From assembly GCF_024211275.1 (NCBI RefSeq), contig NZ_JAMLDX010000007.1, forward strand, positions 165,324-229,323: 64,000 nucleotides of DNA, given 5' to 3'. The DNA comes from Sphingomonas tagetis. GTDB taxonomy: Bacteria; Pseudomonadota; Alphaproteobacteria; Sphingomonadales; Sphingomonadaceae. The translations under genes and the position numbers were made by a program. Positions 21,708-30,840 of this stretch are shown one piece after another (position 1 is the stretch's first letter; the number at the start of each line of letters is the position of its first letter). The notes beneath the pieces were generated by a model. The model was not told the origin of the DNA. It ran no database searches and saw only the letters and a list, made by a program, of their open reading frames with translations.

Positions 21708-22903
21708 TGGTCCTTCCAGACGCGCGAATGGAGGGGATTGAACCCCATGCGATAGACGAGCTCGGCCGGCCGCTCGATGTCCCAGATGGCAAGGTCGCAC
21801 GACTTGCCCGCTTCGAGCGAGCCGGTCTCGGCCTCGATCCCCAGCGCGCGCGCGGCATTGCGCGTGACACCCGTCAGGCATTCCTCGATGGTCAGCCGGA
21901 ACAAGGTCGCCGCCATGTTCATCGTCAGCAGCAGCGAGGTCAGCGGCGAGGTGCCGGGGTTGCAATCGGTGGCGAGCGCGATCGGCACGCCCGCCTCGCG
22001 CAATGCCTGCACCGGCGGCAGCTTCGTCTCGCGCACGAAGTAGAAAGCGCCGGGCAGCAGCGTCGCAATGGTGCCTGCGCGCGCCATTGCGTCGATGCCC
22101 TCGGCGTCGAGATATTCGAGATGGTCCGCCGACAGCGCGCCATGCCGCGCGGCCAGCGCGGCGCCGCCCCGGTTCGACAATTGCTCGGCATGGAGCTTGA
22201 CGCGCAAACCGTGCGCGGTGGCGGCGGCGAACACCCGCCCGGTCTGTTCCGGCGTGAAACCGATTCCTTCGCAAAAGCAATCCACCGCATCGGCAAGGCC
22301 CGCCGCCGCGACCGCCGGGATCATCGTCCTGCAGACATGATCGATATAGCCGTCCGGCCGTCCTTCGAACTCCGGCGGCAGGGCATGCGCGCCGAGAAAG
22401 GTCGTCACGATCCGCACCGGCCTGATCTCGCCCAGCCGGCGCGCAGCGCGCAACATGCGCAGCTCGGTCTCCAGGTCGAGGCCGTAGCCGGACTTGATCT
22501 CGACGGTACTCGCCCCCTCGGCGATCAGCGCGTCGAGCCGCGGCAGCGCAGACGCGACCAGTTCAGCCTCGCTCGCGTGGCGCGTCGCGCGCATCGTCGA
22601 GACGATCCCGCCACCCGCGCGCGCAATCTCTTCGTAAGAAGCGCCCGCCAGCCGCAGCTCGAACTCATGCGCGCGGTCGCCACCATGAACCAGATGCGTG
22701 TGGCAATCGATCAGCCCAGGCGTGATCCAACGGCCTTCGCAGTCGATCGTCTCGCGCGTCTGGAATCCCGGCGCGCCGTCCGCCGGACCGGCATAGACGA
22801 TGCGCCCGTCACGCGCTGCGACGACGCCACGCTCGACCACGGCAAGGCCCGGACCCGACAGCGTCGCGAGACGCGCACCGGTCCACAGGCGGTCACACTG
22901 CAT
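21704..22903 (-). CDS. hutI: Imidazolonepropionase
   Basis: A 399-residue amidohydrolase-fold metalloenzyme opening the imidazolone ring to N-formimino-L-glutamate. Metal-binding motif [16 protein letters not shown] (residues about 66-81), [16 protein letters not shown] and the late Asp in [12 protein letters not shown] agree with HutI. First gene of the minus-strand hut operon; a GGGAG Shine-Dalgarno lies about 6 nt upstream. The 69-bp gap to the divergent hutF contains the palindromic operator. Confidence 0.97.
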   Translation of the reverse strand: MQCDRLWTGARLATLSGPGLAVVERGVVAARDGRIVYAGPADGAPGFQTRETIDCEGRWITPGLIDCHTHLVHGGDRAHEFELRLAGASYEEIARAGGGIVSTMRATRHASEAELVASALPRLDALIAEGASTVEIKSGYGLDLETELRMLRAARRLGEIRPVRIVTTFLGAHALPPEFEGRPDGYIDHVCRTMIPAVAAAGLADAVDCFCEGIGFTPEQTGRVFAAATAHGLRVKLHAEQLSNRGGAALAARHGALSADHLEYLDAEGIDAMARAGTIATLLPGAFYFVRETKLPPVQALREAGVPIALATDCNPGTSPLTSLLLTMNMAATLFRLTIEECLTGVTRNAARALGIEAETGSLEAGKSCDLAIWDIERPAELVYRMGFNPLHSRVWKDQ

Positions 22904-22942
22904 CCGAGTCTCCCATGGGCGGATGATTGCATCGCATCGCCA

Positions 22943-22958
22943 TAATGTATAGACATTA
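22943..22958. promoter_or_regulatory. Palindromic operator between hutI and hutF (probable HutC site)
   Basis: TAATGT-ATAG-ACATTA, perfect 6-bp half-sites around a 4-bp centre, in the middle of the 69-bp divergent intergenic region. GntR/HutC-type repressors bind similar TGTATA-TACA-like palindromes, and a HutC gene is encoded in this cluster. One bound repressor could control both directions; urocanate is the usual inducer. Confidence 0.75.
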
Positions 22959-22972
22959 GTTCAGGAGGCGCC

Positions 22973-24340
22973 GTGGGCAGGTCCGCGACCAATCTTCATT
23001 TCGCGAACGCGCTGCTGCCCGCCGGCTGGGCCGCCGATGTGCGCCTTACGATCCGCGAAGGACTGATCGCGGGCGTCGAGACCTGCACGGCACCGCATGT
23101 CGAAGACCAGCGGCACGCGGTCGCGCTGCCCGGCGTCGGCAACCTCCACAGCCACGCCTTTCAGCGCGGCATGGCCGGGCTGGCCGAACGGCGCGGGCCG
23201 GCAGGCGACAGCTTCTGGACCTGGCGCGAGACGATGTACCGCTTTGTCGAGCGGATCGGGCCGGACGAGCTTCAGGCCCTCGCCGCGCTCGCTTATGTCG
23301 AGATGCTGGAGAGCGGCTTCACCCGCGTCGGCGAGTTTCACTATCTCCACCACGCGGCGGGCGGCGGGGCGTTTGCCGATCCGGCCGAGATGTCGCAGGC
23401 GATCTTCGCGGCTGCGGCGGAGAGCGGCATCGGCCTTACGCACCTGCCCGTCTTCTACGCGCATGGCGGGTTCGGCGGCAGCGCGCCGGGCAAGGCGCAG
23501 CGGCGCTTCGTTCACGACATCGATGGCTATGCCCGGCTGGTCGACGCCACTCGTGCGGCGGCCGCGCAGCTGCCCGACGCAATCGTCGCGGTCGCGCCGC
23601 ACAGCCTGCGCGCGGTGACGCCGGACGAACTGCGCGCGATCCTGCCGCTGGCCGGTGACGGCCCCATTCACATCCACATCGCCGAGCAAGTGAAGGAGGT
23701 CGAGGACTGTATCGCCTGGAGCGGCGCGCGCCCGGTCGAATGGCTGCTCGATAACGCCGCGGTCGATGCACGCTGGTGCCTTGTCCATGCAACTCACATG
23801 ACCGATGCCGAGGCCGCAGCGATGGCGCGCAGCGGCGCGGTGGCGGGGCTGTGTCCGATCACAGAGGCCAATCTGGGCGATGGCATCTTCCCCGCCGAGC
23901 CTTTCCTGACGGCGGGCGGGCGCTTCGGCGTGGGCTCGGATTCCAACGTGCTGATCGACATGACCGAGGAGCTGCGCCTGCTCGAATATGGCCAGCGGCT
24001 GGCGCGGCGCGAGCGCAACCTGCTGGCGCGCGAGCCGGGCCGGTCGACCGGACAGGACCTGTTCGAGGCGGCGGTCGCAGGCGGCGCGCAGGCGATGGGG
24101 TTTGAGAGTGGCTTGGCCGTCGGCAACGCCGCGGACTTGTTCAGCCTTTCGCCCGGCCACCCCTCGCTGGCCGGGCGCGGACCGGACGCGTTGCTCGACT
24201 CGCTGATCTTCGCGTCCAGACGCGGCGCGGTCGATTGCGTGTGGCGGCGCGGCCAGAAGCTCGTCAGCCAGGGGCGACACCGCGCACGCGACGCCATTGC
24301 CGCGCGGTATCGCGGGACACTGACGGCGCTCCTCGCATGA
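22973..24340 (+). CDS. hutF: Formimidoylglutamate deiminase
   Basis: A 455-residue amidohydrolase that deiminates N-formimino-L-glutamate to N-formyl-L-glutamate and ammonia. It shows the metal-binding NLHSHAFQRGMAGLAERR segment, PIHIHIAEQVKEVEDC, LVHATHMTDAE and the late GVGSDSNVLIDMTEELRLLE. The start is the GTG at 22973, with AGGAGG at 22963-22968 only 4 nt upstream. It is followed by hutC with a 4-nt overlap, so repressor and enzyme share a transcript divergent from hutI-H-G-U. Confidence 0.96.
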   Translation: MGRSATNLHFANALLPAGWAADVRLTIREGLIAGVETCTAPHVEDQRHAVALPGVGNLHSHAFQRGMAGLAERRGPAGDSFWTWRETMYRFVERIGPDELQALAALAYVEMLESGFTRVGEFHYLHHAAGGGAFADPAEMSQAIFAAAAESGIGLTHLPVFYAHGGFGGSAPGKAQRRFVHDIDGYARLVDATRAAAAQLPDAIVAVAPHSLRAVTPDELRAILPLAGDGPIHIHIAEQVKEVEDCIAWSGARPVEWLLDNAAVDARWCLVHATHMTDAEAAAMARSGAVAGLCPITEANLGDGIFPAEPFLTAGGRFGVGSDSNVLIDMTEELRLLEYGQRLARRERNLLAREPGRSTGQDLFEAAVAGGAQAMGFESGLAVGNAADLFSLSPGHPSLAGRGPDALLDSLIFASRRGAVDCVWRRGQKLVSQGRHRARDAIAARYRGTLTALLA

Positions 24341-25050
24341 GCCTCCCGCTTCACGAACGGATCCGCCGCGAGATCGAGGCGGATATCCTCGCCGGGACGC
24401 TGCCGCCCGGCGCGCGGCTGCCGACCGAACTCGAATTGATGGCGCGCCATGGCTGCGCGCGGATGACGGTGAGCAAGGCACTGTCGGCGCTTGCCACCGC
24501 GGGCCTTGTCGATCGGCGCAAGCGCGCGGGCAGCTTCGTCGCGCGGCCCAAGGTGCATTCGATGGTGCTCGACATCCCCGACCTTGCGGTGGAGGTCGAA
24601 CGGCGCGGGCAGCGTTATCGCTACGAACTGCTGCATCGCACGGTCCGCGCCGCCGATCCGGCATCGCCGGTGGAGGCGGCGCTTGCCGGAACGGGCGAAT
24701 TGCTGCGCATCGAGGGCGTGCATCATGCCGACGACCGGCCGCTGGCGGTCGAGGACCGGCTGATCAGCCTCGCCGCCGTACCGGAAATCCGCGCGGTGGA
24801 CTTTGGCCTCATCTCGCCCGGTGCGTGGCTGCTCGGCCATGTGCCATGGACCGAGGCCGAGCTGCGCGTCGCCGCGGTCGCCGCCGAGGGCGAGGCCGCC
24901 GCCCGGCTCGACCGCCCGGCCGGCACCGCCTGCCTCGCGGTCGAGCGGCGGACGTGGCGCGGCGCGGACGGCATCACCTGGGTACGCCAGCTGCTCAGCG
25001 GCTCGGACTTCGACCTCGTCGCCAGCTTTGGGCCGACGCGCGCCGGCTGA
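24337..25050 (+). CDS. hutC: Histidine utilization repressor, GntR/HutC family
   Basis: A 237-residue repressor with an N-terminal winged-helix domain (LHERIRREIEADILAGTLPP, then LPTELELMARHGCARMTVSK) and a C-terminal UTRA ligand domain (about 85-235) that binds urocanate in characterised HutC proteins. The ATG overlaps the hutF stop (ATGA, 24337-24340). It should bind the palindrome at 22943-22958 and hence repress its own transcript and the divergent hut operon. Confidence 0.94.
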   Translation: MSLPLHERIRREIEADILAGTLPPGARLPTELELMARHGCARMTVSKALSALATAGLVDRRKRAGSFVARPKVHSMVLDIPDLAVEVERRGQRYRYELLHRTVRAADPASPVEAALAGTGELLRIEGVHHADDRPLAVEDRLISLAAVPEIRAVDFGLISPGAWLLGHVPWTEAELRVAAVAAEGEAAARLDRPAGTACLAVERRTWRGADGITWVRQLLSGSDFDLVASFGPTRAG

Positions 25051-25100
25051 AGCGGCGAAGTCATGCATCGCATCCGCGCGGCATAGCGGCGAAGCTATGC
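25051..25100. repeat. Imperfect 16-bp direct repeat and small hairpin after hutC
   Basis: AGCGGCGAAG followed by TCATGC (25051-25066) recurs as AGCGGCGAAGCTATGC at 25085-25100, with 2 differences. The second copy forms a hairpin, GCATAGC (25081-25087) and GCTATGC (25094-25100). There is no T-run, so termination after hutC is only a possibility. Confidence 0.4.
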
Positions 25101-25150
25101 GGTGACGTGCCATCGCTCTAGGCCCTGACCGATAAGTTAGGAGAGTCCCG

Positions 25151-26119
25151 ATGCGCATCGCCACCTTGCTGGCCGGCAGCGTCCTGTTCGCGTCGATTCC
25201 GGCAGCCTTTGCCGCCGAACTGCCCGAGCCGGAAGCGGCAAGGCGCCACGTCGCGGCGGCGCGGGCACTGGCGGGCGACGAGATGGCGGCGATCGCCGGG
25301 GGCTATCTCTGCAAGTCGCCCGAGCAGGGGAAGACCTATCTGGCGCCGTTCGTCATGGCCAAGGACCGGCCGACGCCCGCGGCGGCGTTCGACAATCTCT
25401 ATTATGTCGGCGCGAAGTTCGTGGGCGCCTGGGTGCTCAAGACCCCGGCCGGGCTTGTGCTGATCGACGCGATGTGGAACGAAAAGGACGCGCGCGAGGT
25501 GATCGAGCCGGACATGCGCAAGCTCGGGCTCGACCCGGCGCAGATCCGGCACGTCATCGTCACGCATGGCCATGTCGATCATTATGGCGGAGCGAAGCAT
25601 TTTCAGGATGCGTATCGCGCCAAGGTGTGGGCGACGGCAGCGGACTGGAAGGTGATCGTGGCCGATCCGCACCCGCTGGCCAAGGGCGTCGCGCCGCCCA
25701 GGCGCGGCCAGATTGCGGCGGATGGCGGCGTGCTGAAGTTCGGCGGCGAGACGATCCGCTTCGTGACGACGCCCGGCCATACCGAGGGCACGCTGTCGCT
25801 GGTGCTGTCGGTCAAGGACGGCGGCGTGACGCGCAACCTGACCCTTTGGGGCGGCACCGCGATGCCCGACGATGTCGCCGGCGTGCGAACGATGCATGCC
25901 TCGCTACTCAAGCTGTGGCGCGCGGGCGCCGAGGCCGGCGCGGAGGGCGAGATCAGCACGCACGGCTTTGTCGACGACAGCTTCGGGCGGTTCGAGCGCA
26001 AGCCCCAAGCGGCGCGCAACCCGTTCAATCTGGGCAAGGACGGCTTCGCGCGGGTGATGGGCATCCACAGCGAATGCATATTGGCGCAGGCCGCCCGTTT
26101 CGAGGCATGGAAGAAATGA
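25151..26119 (+). CDS. Subclass B3-like metallo-beta-lactamase fold hydrolase
   Basis: A 322-residue secreted zinc hydrolase. The signal peptide is residues 1-22 (LLAGSVLFASIPAAFAAEL). The metal motif is THGHVDHYGG (His139, His141, Asp143, His144), followed by TPGHTEGTLS and a late SECILAQ segment. The arrangement resembles the B3 class (L1/GOB-like), but TPGHTEGTLS and the extra C-terminal part (about 230-322) also fit environmental MBL-fold hydrolases without antibiotic activity. GGAGAG lies 8 nt before the ATG. The stop overlaps the MFS transporter start, so enzyme and transporter are coupled. Confidence 0.85.
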   Translation: MRIATLLAGSVLFASIPAAFAAELPEPEAARRHVAAARALAGDEMAAIAGGYLCKSPEQGKTYLAPFVMAKDRPTPAAAFDNLYYVGAKFVGAWVLKTPAGLVLIDAMWNEKDAREVIEPDMRKLGLDPAQIRHVIVTHGHVDHYGGAKHFQDAYRAKVWATAADWKVIVADPHPLAKGVAPPRRGQIAADGGVLKFGGETIRFVTTPGHTEGTLSLVLSVKDGGVTRNLTLWGGTAMPDDVAGVRTMHASLLKLWRAGAEAGAEGEISTHGFVDDSFGRFERKPQAARNPFNLGKDGFARVMGIHSECILAQAARFEAWKK

Positions 26120-27381
26120 CCAGCACCCTCACCCCGGCCGAACGCGCGATCGTCAATCGGGCGGCCAAGCGCCTGATCCCGTTCATGGCGCTGCTCTATT
26201 TCATCTCGTTCCTCGACCGCGTGAATGTCGGCTTCGCGGCGCTGACGATGAACAAGGATATCGGCCTGTCGGCGAGCGCCTATGGGTTCGGCGCGGGTAT
26301 CTTCTTCATCGGCTATTTCCTGTTCGAGATTCCGTCCAACCTGATCATGAAGAAGGTCGGCGCGCGAGTGTGGATCGCGCGGATCATGATCAGCTGGGGC
26401 ATCCTCTCGGCCTGCACCGCCTTCGTCACCGGGCCGGCCAGCTTCTGGATCGTGCGCTTCCTGCTCGGCATCGCCGAGGCGGGGTTCTTCCCCGGCATGA
26501 TCCTCTATCTGACCTTCTGGTTCCCCAAGGAAGTGCGCGGGCGGGTGATGGCGGGCTTCCTGATCGCGGTGCCGCTGTCGAGCGCGCTCGGCGCGCCGCT
26601 GTCGACCTGGCTGCTCGGCACCAGCATCTTCGGCATGAAGGGCTGGCAGAGCATGTTCCTGATCGAGGCGGTGCCGGCGCTGATCCTCGGCATCGCGGTG
26701 CTGTTCCTGCTGCCCGATGGCCCGAGGGACGCCAAGTTCCTGAGCGCGGACGAACGCGCGACCCTGCTCGCCGTGCTCGAGCGCGAGCAAGGCGAGGCGT
26801 CGCACAGCTCGCTCAAGGCCGGGCTCGCGAGCCCGACCGTGTGGCGTTACGCGATGGTGTATCTGGGGCTGGTGGCAGGGCTCTATGGCTTCAGCTTCTG
26901 GGCGCCGCAGATGATCAAGTCGCTGAGCGGCCTCAGCAATGTTCAGGTCGGGCTGCTGTCGATCGCGCCCTTCGCGCTGGGCGCGGCGGCGATGCGCTAT
27001 TGGGGCGGCCGGTCGGACCGCAAGGGCGGGAGCGCCTGGTTCCTCGTCGCGCCGGCGGTGCTGGCGGCTTTGGCCTTCTTCGCGGCGGCCTTTTCGCCCG
27101 ATCCGGCAATCACCTTCGCGCTGTTCGTGGTCGCGGCGATCGGCATCAACGCGGCGCTGCCGGTGTTCTGGGGCCGCCCCGCAGCCTTGCTGACGGGGGC
27201 CGCAGCGGCGGGCGGGATCGCGCTGATCAACTCGATCGGCAATCTCGGCGGTTATATCGGGCCGTTCGCGGTGGGCTGGCTGCACGATGCGACCGGCAGC
27301 TATGCCGCGGGCATGGTCGCGCTGGGCGGCGGGCTGTTGGCCGCGGGGCTGCTGACGACGCTGGATGCGCGGCGGCGGTGA
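26116..27381 (+). CDS. MFS transporter (anion:cation symporter / phthalate permease-like)
   Basis: A 421-residue inner-membrane protein with about 12 hydrophobic helices. The N-terminal YFISFLDRVNVGFAALTMNK and later FFPGMILYLTFWFPKEVRGR are hallmarks of the ACS family that carries organic acids such as hydroxyphenylacetate, phthalate, tartrate or glucarate. I chose the ATG at 26116 because it overlaps the upstream stop (ATGA); an ATG at 26107 would add three residues. Cotranscription with the metallo-hydrolase suggests it imports that enzyme's product, which is inferred. Confidence 0.9.
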   Translation: MTSTLTPAERAIVNRAAKRLIPFMALLYFISFLDRVNVGFAALTMNKDIGLSASAYGFGAGIFFIGYFLFEIPSNLIMKKVGARVWIARIMISWGILSACTAFVTGPASFWIVRFLLGIAEAGFFPGMILYLTFWFPKEVRGRVMAGFLIAVPLSSALGAPLSTWLLGTSIFGMKGWQSMFLIEAVPALILGIAVLFLLPDGPRDAKFLSADERATLLAVLEREQGEASHSSLKAGLASPTVWRYAMVYLGLVAGLYGFSFWAPQMIKSLSGLSNVQVGLLSIAPFALGAAAMRYWGGRSDRKGGSAWFLVAPAVLAALAFFAAAFSPDPAITFALFVVAAIGINAALPVFWGRPAALLTGAAAAGGIALINSIGNLGGYIGPFAVGWLHDATGSYAAGMVALGGGLLAAGLLTTLDARRR

Positions 27382-27445
27382 GGCGCGAATAGCTGGGGCT
27401 GGCCGGGCCGTTGCGCGCATCGGGCACGCGGTGTAGCCTTGCCGC

Positions 27446-27622
27446 ATGAGTTCCGAACGATCCCTATTCGATCATAACGACCCTGCTGCGGAAGCCGCGG
27501 CGGATGCCCGCGCCGATGCCGATGTGAAGGCAGGCCGCCTCGTCACCCACGAGGCCGTGAAGCGCTGGATCGAGTCCTGGGGCAGCGACAAGCCTTTGCC
27601 ACGGCCCCAGATCGGGGACTGA
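27446..27622 (+). CDS. Putative antitoxin of a ParE-type toxin-antitoxin pair
   Basis: A 58-residue protein starting MSSERSLFDHNDPAAEAAA and containing AGRLVTHEAVKRWIESWGS, a typical C-terminal toxin-binding tail of short antitoxins partnered with RelE/ParE toxins (HEAVxxWxxSWG). The N-terminal part is Ala/Asp-rich. Its TGA is directly followed by the TTG start of the toxin. Too short to assign to a DNA-binding fold with certainty. Confidence 0.8.
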   Translation: MSSERSLFDHNDPAAEAAADARADADVKAGRLVTHEAVKRWIESWGSDKPLPRPQIGD

Positions 27623-27898
27623 TTGCGGCACATCGTCTGGACCGACGAAGCGATCGGGCATCTCGAGGCGATCGTCGCGTATATCTCGGCATTCAATCCG
27701 GCAGCGGCGGAGCGGCTCGGCGGCAAACTGATCGCAGTCGCCGACAGCCTGGCCGTGTTTGCGGAACGCGGGCGCGATGCCGCCGAAGGCCGGCGCGAAA
27801 TGACTACGGTGTGGCCCTATGTGTTGCGCTATCGGGTCGAGCACGACCGGGTGGTGATCCTGCGCATTCGCCATGGTGCGCGGGATGAAGCGGAATAG
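27623..27898 (+). CDS. Type II toxin, RelE/ParE superfamily
   Basis: A 91-residue protein. The pattern IVWTDEAIGHLEAIVAYIS (N-terminal helices), then VLRYRVEHDRVVILRIRHGARD near the end is the standard ParE-like fold signature. ParE toxins usually inhibit DNA gyrase, RelE toxins cleave mRNA; the sequence is nearer to ParE. The TTG start at 27623 abuts the antitoxin stop, the usual coupling for such pairs. Autoregulation by the antitoxin-toxin complex is expected, but no operator is obvious upstream. Confidence 0.88.
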   Translation: MRHIVWTDEAIGHLEAIVAYISAFNPAAAERLGGKLIAVADSLAVFAERGRDAAEGRREMTTVWPYVLRYRVEHDRVVILRIRHGARDEAE

Positions 27899-27904
27899 CC
27901 CCAC

Positions 27905-27935
27905 AAAAAAAGGCCCGGCGTGCGAACGCCGGGCC
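27905..27935 (-). terminator. Intrinsic terminator of the TonB receptor gene
   Basis: Minus-strand hairpin with perfect 10-bp arms, 27912-27921 and 27926-27935, followed on that strand by seven T (27905-27911). It lies 56 nt after the receptor stop, and ends just after the convergent toxin gene. Confidence 0.93.
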
Positions 27936-27990
27936 AGCGGGGAGACGGGCCCGGCGCAGCCTGTATGCCGCGCCGGACCCGCGTTGCCCG

Positions 27991-30786
27991 TCAATATTCG
28001 AAGCGGAAACCGACCCGGAACCGGCGGCCGATCAGGTCGTGATAGACGCCGCCCGCACCCGCCGCGAGGAAGGAGGCGAGCGCGATCACCGGCGGGTCCC
28101 TGTCGAACAGATTCTCGACCACCACGTAAAACTCGGCGTCCTTGCCGCCGGTCTTGATCTTGAAGGTCTGCGACAGATCGAAATAGGTCGCGCTCTTGAC
28201 CTGGTTGTTGTCGATCGTCGGCCTGGCCGTGGTCGATGCCGGGCATCCCGTGGTGCACTCGATGTTGCGGTTGTCGAGCACGCCGCTGCCGATGTGGCGC
28301 ATCGTCAGCTGGGTGCGCATGAAATCGCTGTCATAGGTCGCGCTGCCCATCCAGCGCCATTTGGGCGGGCCGCCCGCGCCCAGCTGGCCGACCATGCCGA
28401 GATAGTTGGTCGTGACGCCCAGCGCGGTGATCGTCCGCTCGCGCGTGTTCGACGCCAGCATCCGCAGCGTGAAACTGCCGGGCAGATCGGGCGACAGCGC
28501 CGAGAGCGCGGTCGTGTAGCTCAGCTCATAGTCGATGCCGCTCACCTTCTCGACGCTGGCGTTGAAGCCCGAGATGTTGACGCGCGTGATCAGGTTCGGG
28601 GTGCCGCCATTGCGGATCACCGCCGCGCAGAACACCGTCTGCCCAAGCGCGCAGTTATCGACGATCTGCTGGCCGCCCAGATTGGTGATCGCGTCGGTGA
28701 TCCGAGTGCGGTAATAATCGACCGACGCGCTCAACCCCGGCACGAACGAAGGCCGCAGCACCACGCCGAACGTGTTAGTGGTGGCGATTTCCGGCTTCAG
28801 CGACGCATTGCCCTGGAGCACCTGAACGACGCCGTAGGACGCGCCGCCATTCTGCGGATCGTTGACGATCAGCGTGTTGGCCTGACCGCCGAGGAACAGC
28901 TCGCTCAGATTGGGCGCGCGGATGTCGCGCGAGTGCGTGCCGCGCAGGCGCAGGCCGTCGATCACGTCCCAGATCGCACCGGCCTTGTAGGTCTTGACCG
29001 TGCCGCTGGTGCTGTAGTCGGTGATGCGGCCGGCAAGGTTCAAGTCGAGCGACTTGAGCAGCGTGATGTCGCGCGCCAGCGGCACGACGACTTCGGCAAA
29101 GGCCTCCTTCACATTATACCTGCCGCTGCCCGGCTTGTAGTTGCCGACCCAGTAGGAACTGGTGACCGACAGCGGGTCGGCATCGGCGGCGTAGGATTCG
29201 GTGCGGTATTCGGCGCCTGCCGCGAACGAGACCGGGCCGGCCCAGAGCGAGAAGGGCTCGCCATTGACCGTCGCGGCGGCGACTTGCTGCTTGATCACGA
29301 TGTTCTGGGCGGCAGTGCCGGTGGCATAGCCCCGTGCCGCCGCGCTCGCCAGCGTGGTGCCGAACGGGTTGAACGGGACGCAGTCCGGGTTGGTGGCGGC
29401 CGAACGGCACACGATCTGACCCGCGGCGTTGCGGATCGCGTCGGTCGCGCGCACGACGTTGGGGACGATCGGGTTTTTCGACACCTCGTTGAGCACGCGG
29501 CTCTCGCCGTACTGGTAATAAGCCTTCCAGCTCCACGACCCGCCGAGCTTGCCCTCGAGTCCGCCGACGATGCGCATCACTGTGCGGTCGTTGCGCGGCT
29601 GCGGCGTACCGAGCGATTCGAAGACCTTGCCCAGCACGAACGGCGCCCCGGTGAAACCCGCCGGCAGATAGGCGTTGTCCGCCTGGATCGTGACGTTGCC
29701 GAGCGAGACATAGGAGGCGGTCTTGTTGACCGTGCTCGAGGCCGAATAGCCGACCTCGACATAGGCGGTCAGGCTGTCGAGCAGATCATAGGACAGCCGG
29801 CCGAAGACGTTGCCATATTTGACCGGCACGACCAGCGGATAGCCCGCGCCGATATCGTTCGGCGTGCCGCCAATCTTGTAGGGCGAGGTCGGCGTGCCGG
29901 GGTTGTAGGCGAACGGATTGCCGTTGGCGTCGAACGCCGTGTTGAGCGCACGCGCGCCCGAGATGATCACGCCGCCGCCCGAAGCGACCAGAAAATCGCC
30001 GGTCGAAACGAGCTGGCGCGGCTGGCCGTTGGTCGCGGTGTAGGCCGGGTTGTTGACGACCTTCCACCCCTTGTACCAGTCGCGGTCGGTGAAATGATCG
30101 ACGCCGTTCTGCACCGCGCCGCCGACATCGACCAGCAAATGCCCGCGGCCATCGGCGAAGCTCGTGCCGAACGTCAGGTTGCCGTTATACGTGCCGGCGT
30201 CGCCCTCGAACGAGCTGCCTGCGGAAAGATGGGCTTTGAGCCCCTCATATTTGGTATTGAGGACGAAGTTGACCACGCCCGCGACCGCGTCCGAGCCCCA
30301 GGCGGCCGAGGCGCCGCCGGTGACCACGTCGACCCGGCTGACAAGACCCTGTGGCACGAGGTTGACATCGACGCCGCCGGTGGTGGTCGACGACACGACG
30401 CGGTTGCCGTTGAGCAGGGTCAGCGTGCGGTTGATGCCGAGGCCGCGCAGGTTGAGGAAATTCGCGCCGCCCGTGCCGCCGCCGACACCGACGCCGCTGG
30501 TCGAGGGGTTCAGCGTCGGCGTGAGCTGCGGCAGGTCGTTGATCGCGTTGGCGATGTTCGCCGGCGCGCGAGTCTCCAGCTCCTCTTCGCCGAGCGACGT
30601 CTCGGGCGTCGGCGCAGTGAAGCCCGAGCGGACGACGCGCGTGCCGGTCACGATGATAGCGTTGTCATCCTGCGTTGCCGCAGCCGGTGCAGGCGTTTCC
30701 TGCGCCAGCGCAGGGGTCGCCGCGAGCAATGCGGCAAGGCTGGCACCGCAGCCGATGACGCCGATCCTTTTATCGATTGAAGACAT
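27991..30786 (-). CDS. TonB-dependent receptor
   Basis: A 931-residue outer-membrane beta-barrel importer. The signal peptide ends ATPALAQ near residue 29; a TonB-box-like DNAIIVTGTRV and a plug domain (about 40-170, with LRGLGINRTLTLLNGNRV) follow. A 22-strand barrel ends in the aromatic C-terminal motif FRVGFRFEY. AAGGGAGG lies upstream of the ATG. It sits 54 nt behind the GMC/subunit-3 pair on the same strand, so it probably imports the sugar or glycoside substrate of that periplasmic oxidase. No STN domain is seen, so it is not a FecA-type transducer. Confidence 0.95.
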   Translation of the reverse strand: MSSIDKRIGVIGCGASLAALLAATPALAQETPAPAAATQDDNAIIVTGTRVVRSGFTAPTPETSLGEEELETRAPANIANAINDLPQLTPTLNPSTSGVGVGGGTGGANFLNLRGLGINRTLTLLNGNRVVSSTTTGGVDVNLVPQGLVSRVDVVTGGASAAWGSDAVAGVVNFVLNTKYEGLKAHLSAGSSFEGDAGTYNGNLTFGTSFADGRGHLLVDVGGAVQNGVDHFTDRDWYKGWKVVNNPAYTATNGQPRQLVSTGDFLVASGGGVIISGARALNTAFDANGNPFAYNPGTPTSPYKIGGTPNDIGAGYPLVVPVKYGNVFGRLSYDLLDSLTAYVEVGYSASSTVNKTASYVSLGNVTIQADNAYLPAGFTGAPFVLGKVFESLGTPQPRNDRTVMRIVGGLEGKLGGSWSWKAYYQYGESRVLNEVSKNPIVPNVVRATDAIRNAAGQIVCRSAATNPDCVPFNPFGTTLASAAARGYATGTAAQNIVIKQQVAAATVNGEPFSLWAGPVSFAAGAEYRTESYAADADPLSVTSSYWVGNYKPGSGRYNVKEAFAEVVVPLARDITLLKSLDLNLAGRITDYSTSGTVKTYKAGAIWDVIDGLRLRGTHSRDIRAPNLSELFLGGQANTLIVNDPQNGGASYGVVQVLQGNASLKPEIATTNTFGVVLRPSFVPGLSASVDYYRTRITDAITNLGGQQIVDNCALGQTVFCAAVIRNGGTPNLITRVNISGFNASVEKVSGIDYELSYTTALSALSPDLPGSFTLRMLASNTRERTITALGVTTNYLGMVGQLGAGGPPKWRWMGSATYDSDFMRTQLTMRHIGSGVLDNRNIECTTGCPASTTARPTIDNNQVKSATYFDLSQTFKIKTGGKDAEFYVVVENLFDRDPPVIALASFLAAGAGGVYHDLIGRRFRVGFRFEY

Positions 30787-30840
30787 GTTTTCCTCCCTTG
30801 TAATGGGCGCCTTCGCCCTGATGGCTGGAAAGCCGGGCGC

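Noticed and set aside
22961..24664. Minus-strand open frame opposite hutF and hutC
   Set aside because: Both plus-strand genes are conserved and overlap by ATGA; the opposite frame has no recognised protein character.
28039..30780. 2.7-kb plus-strand open frame opposite the TonB receptor
   Set aside because: The receptor frame has a signal peptide, plug, barrel end and terminator. The opposite frame has only composition-driven openness and no family features.
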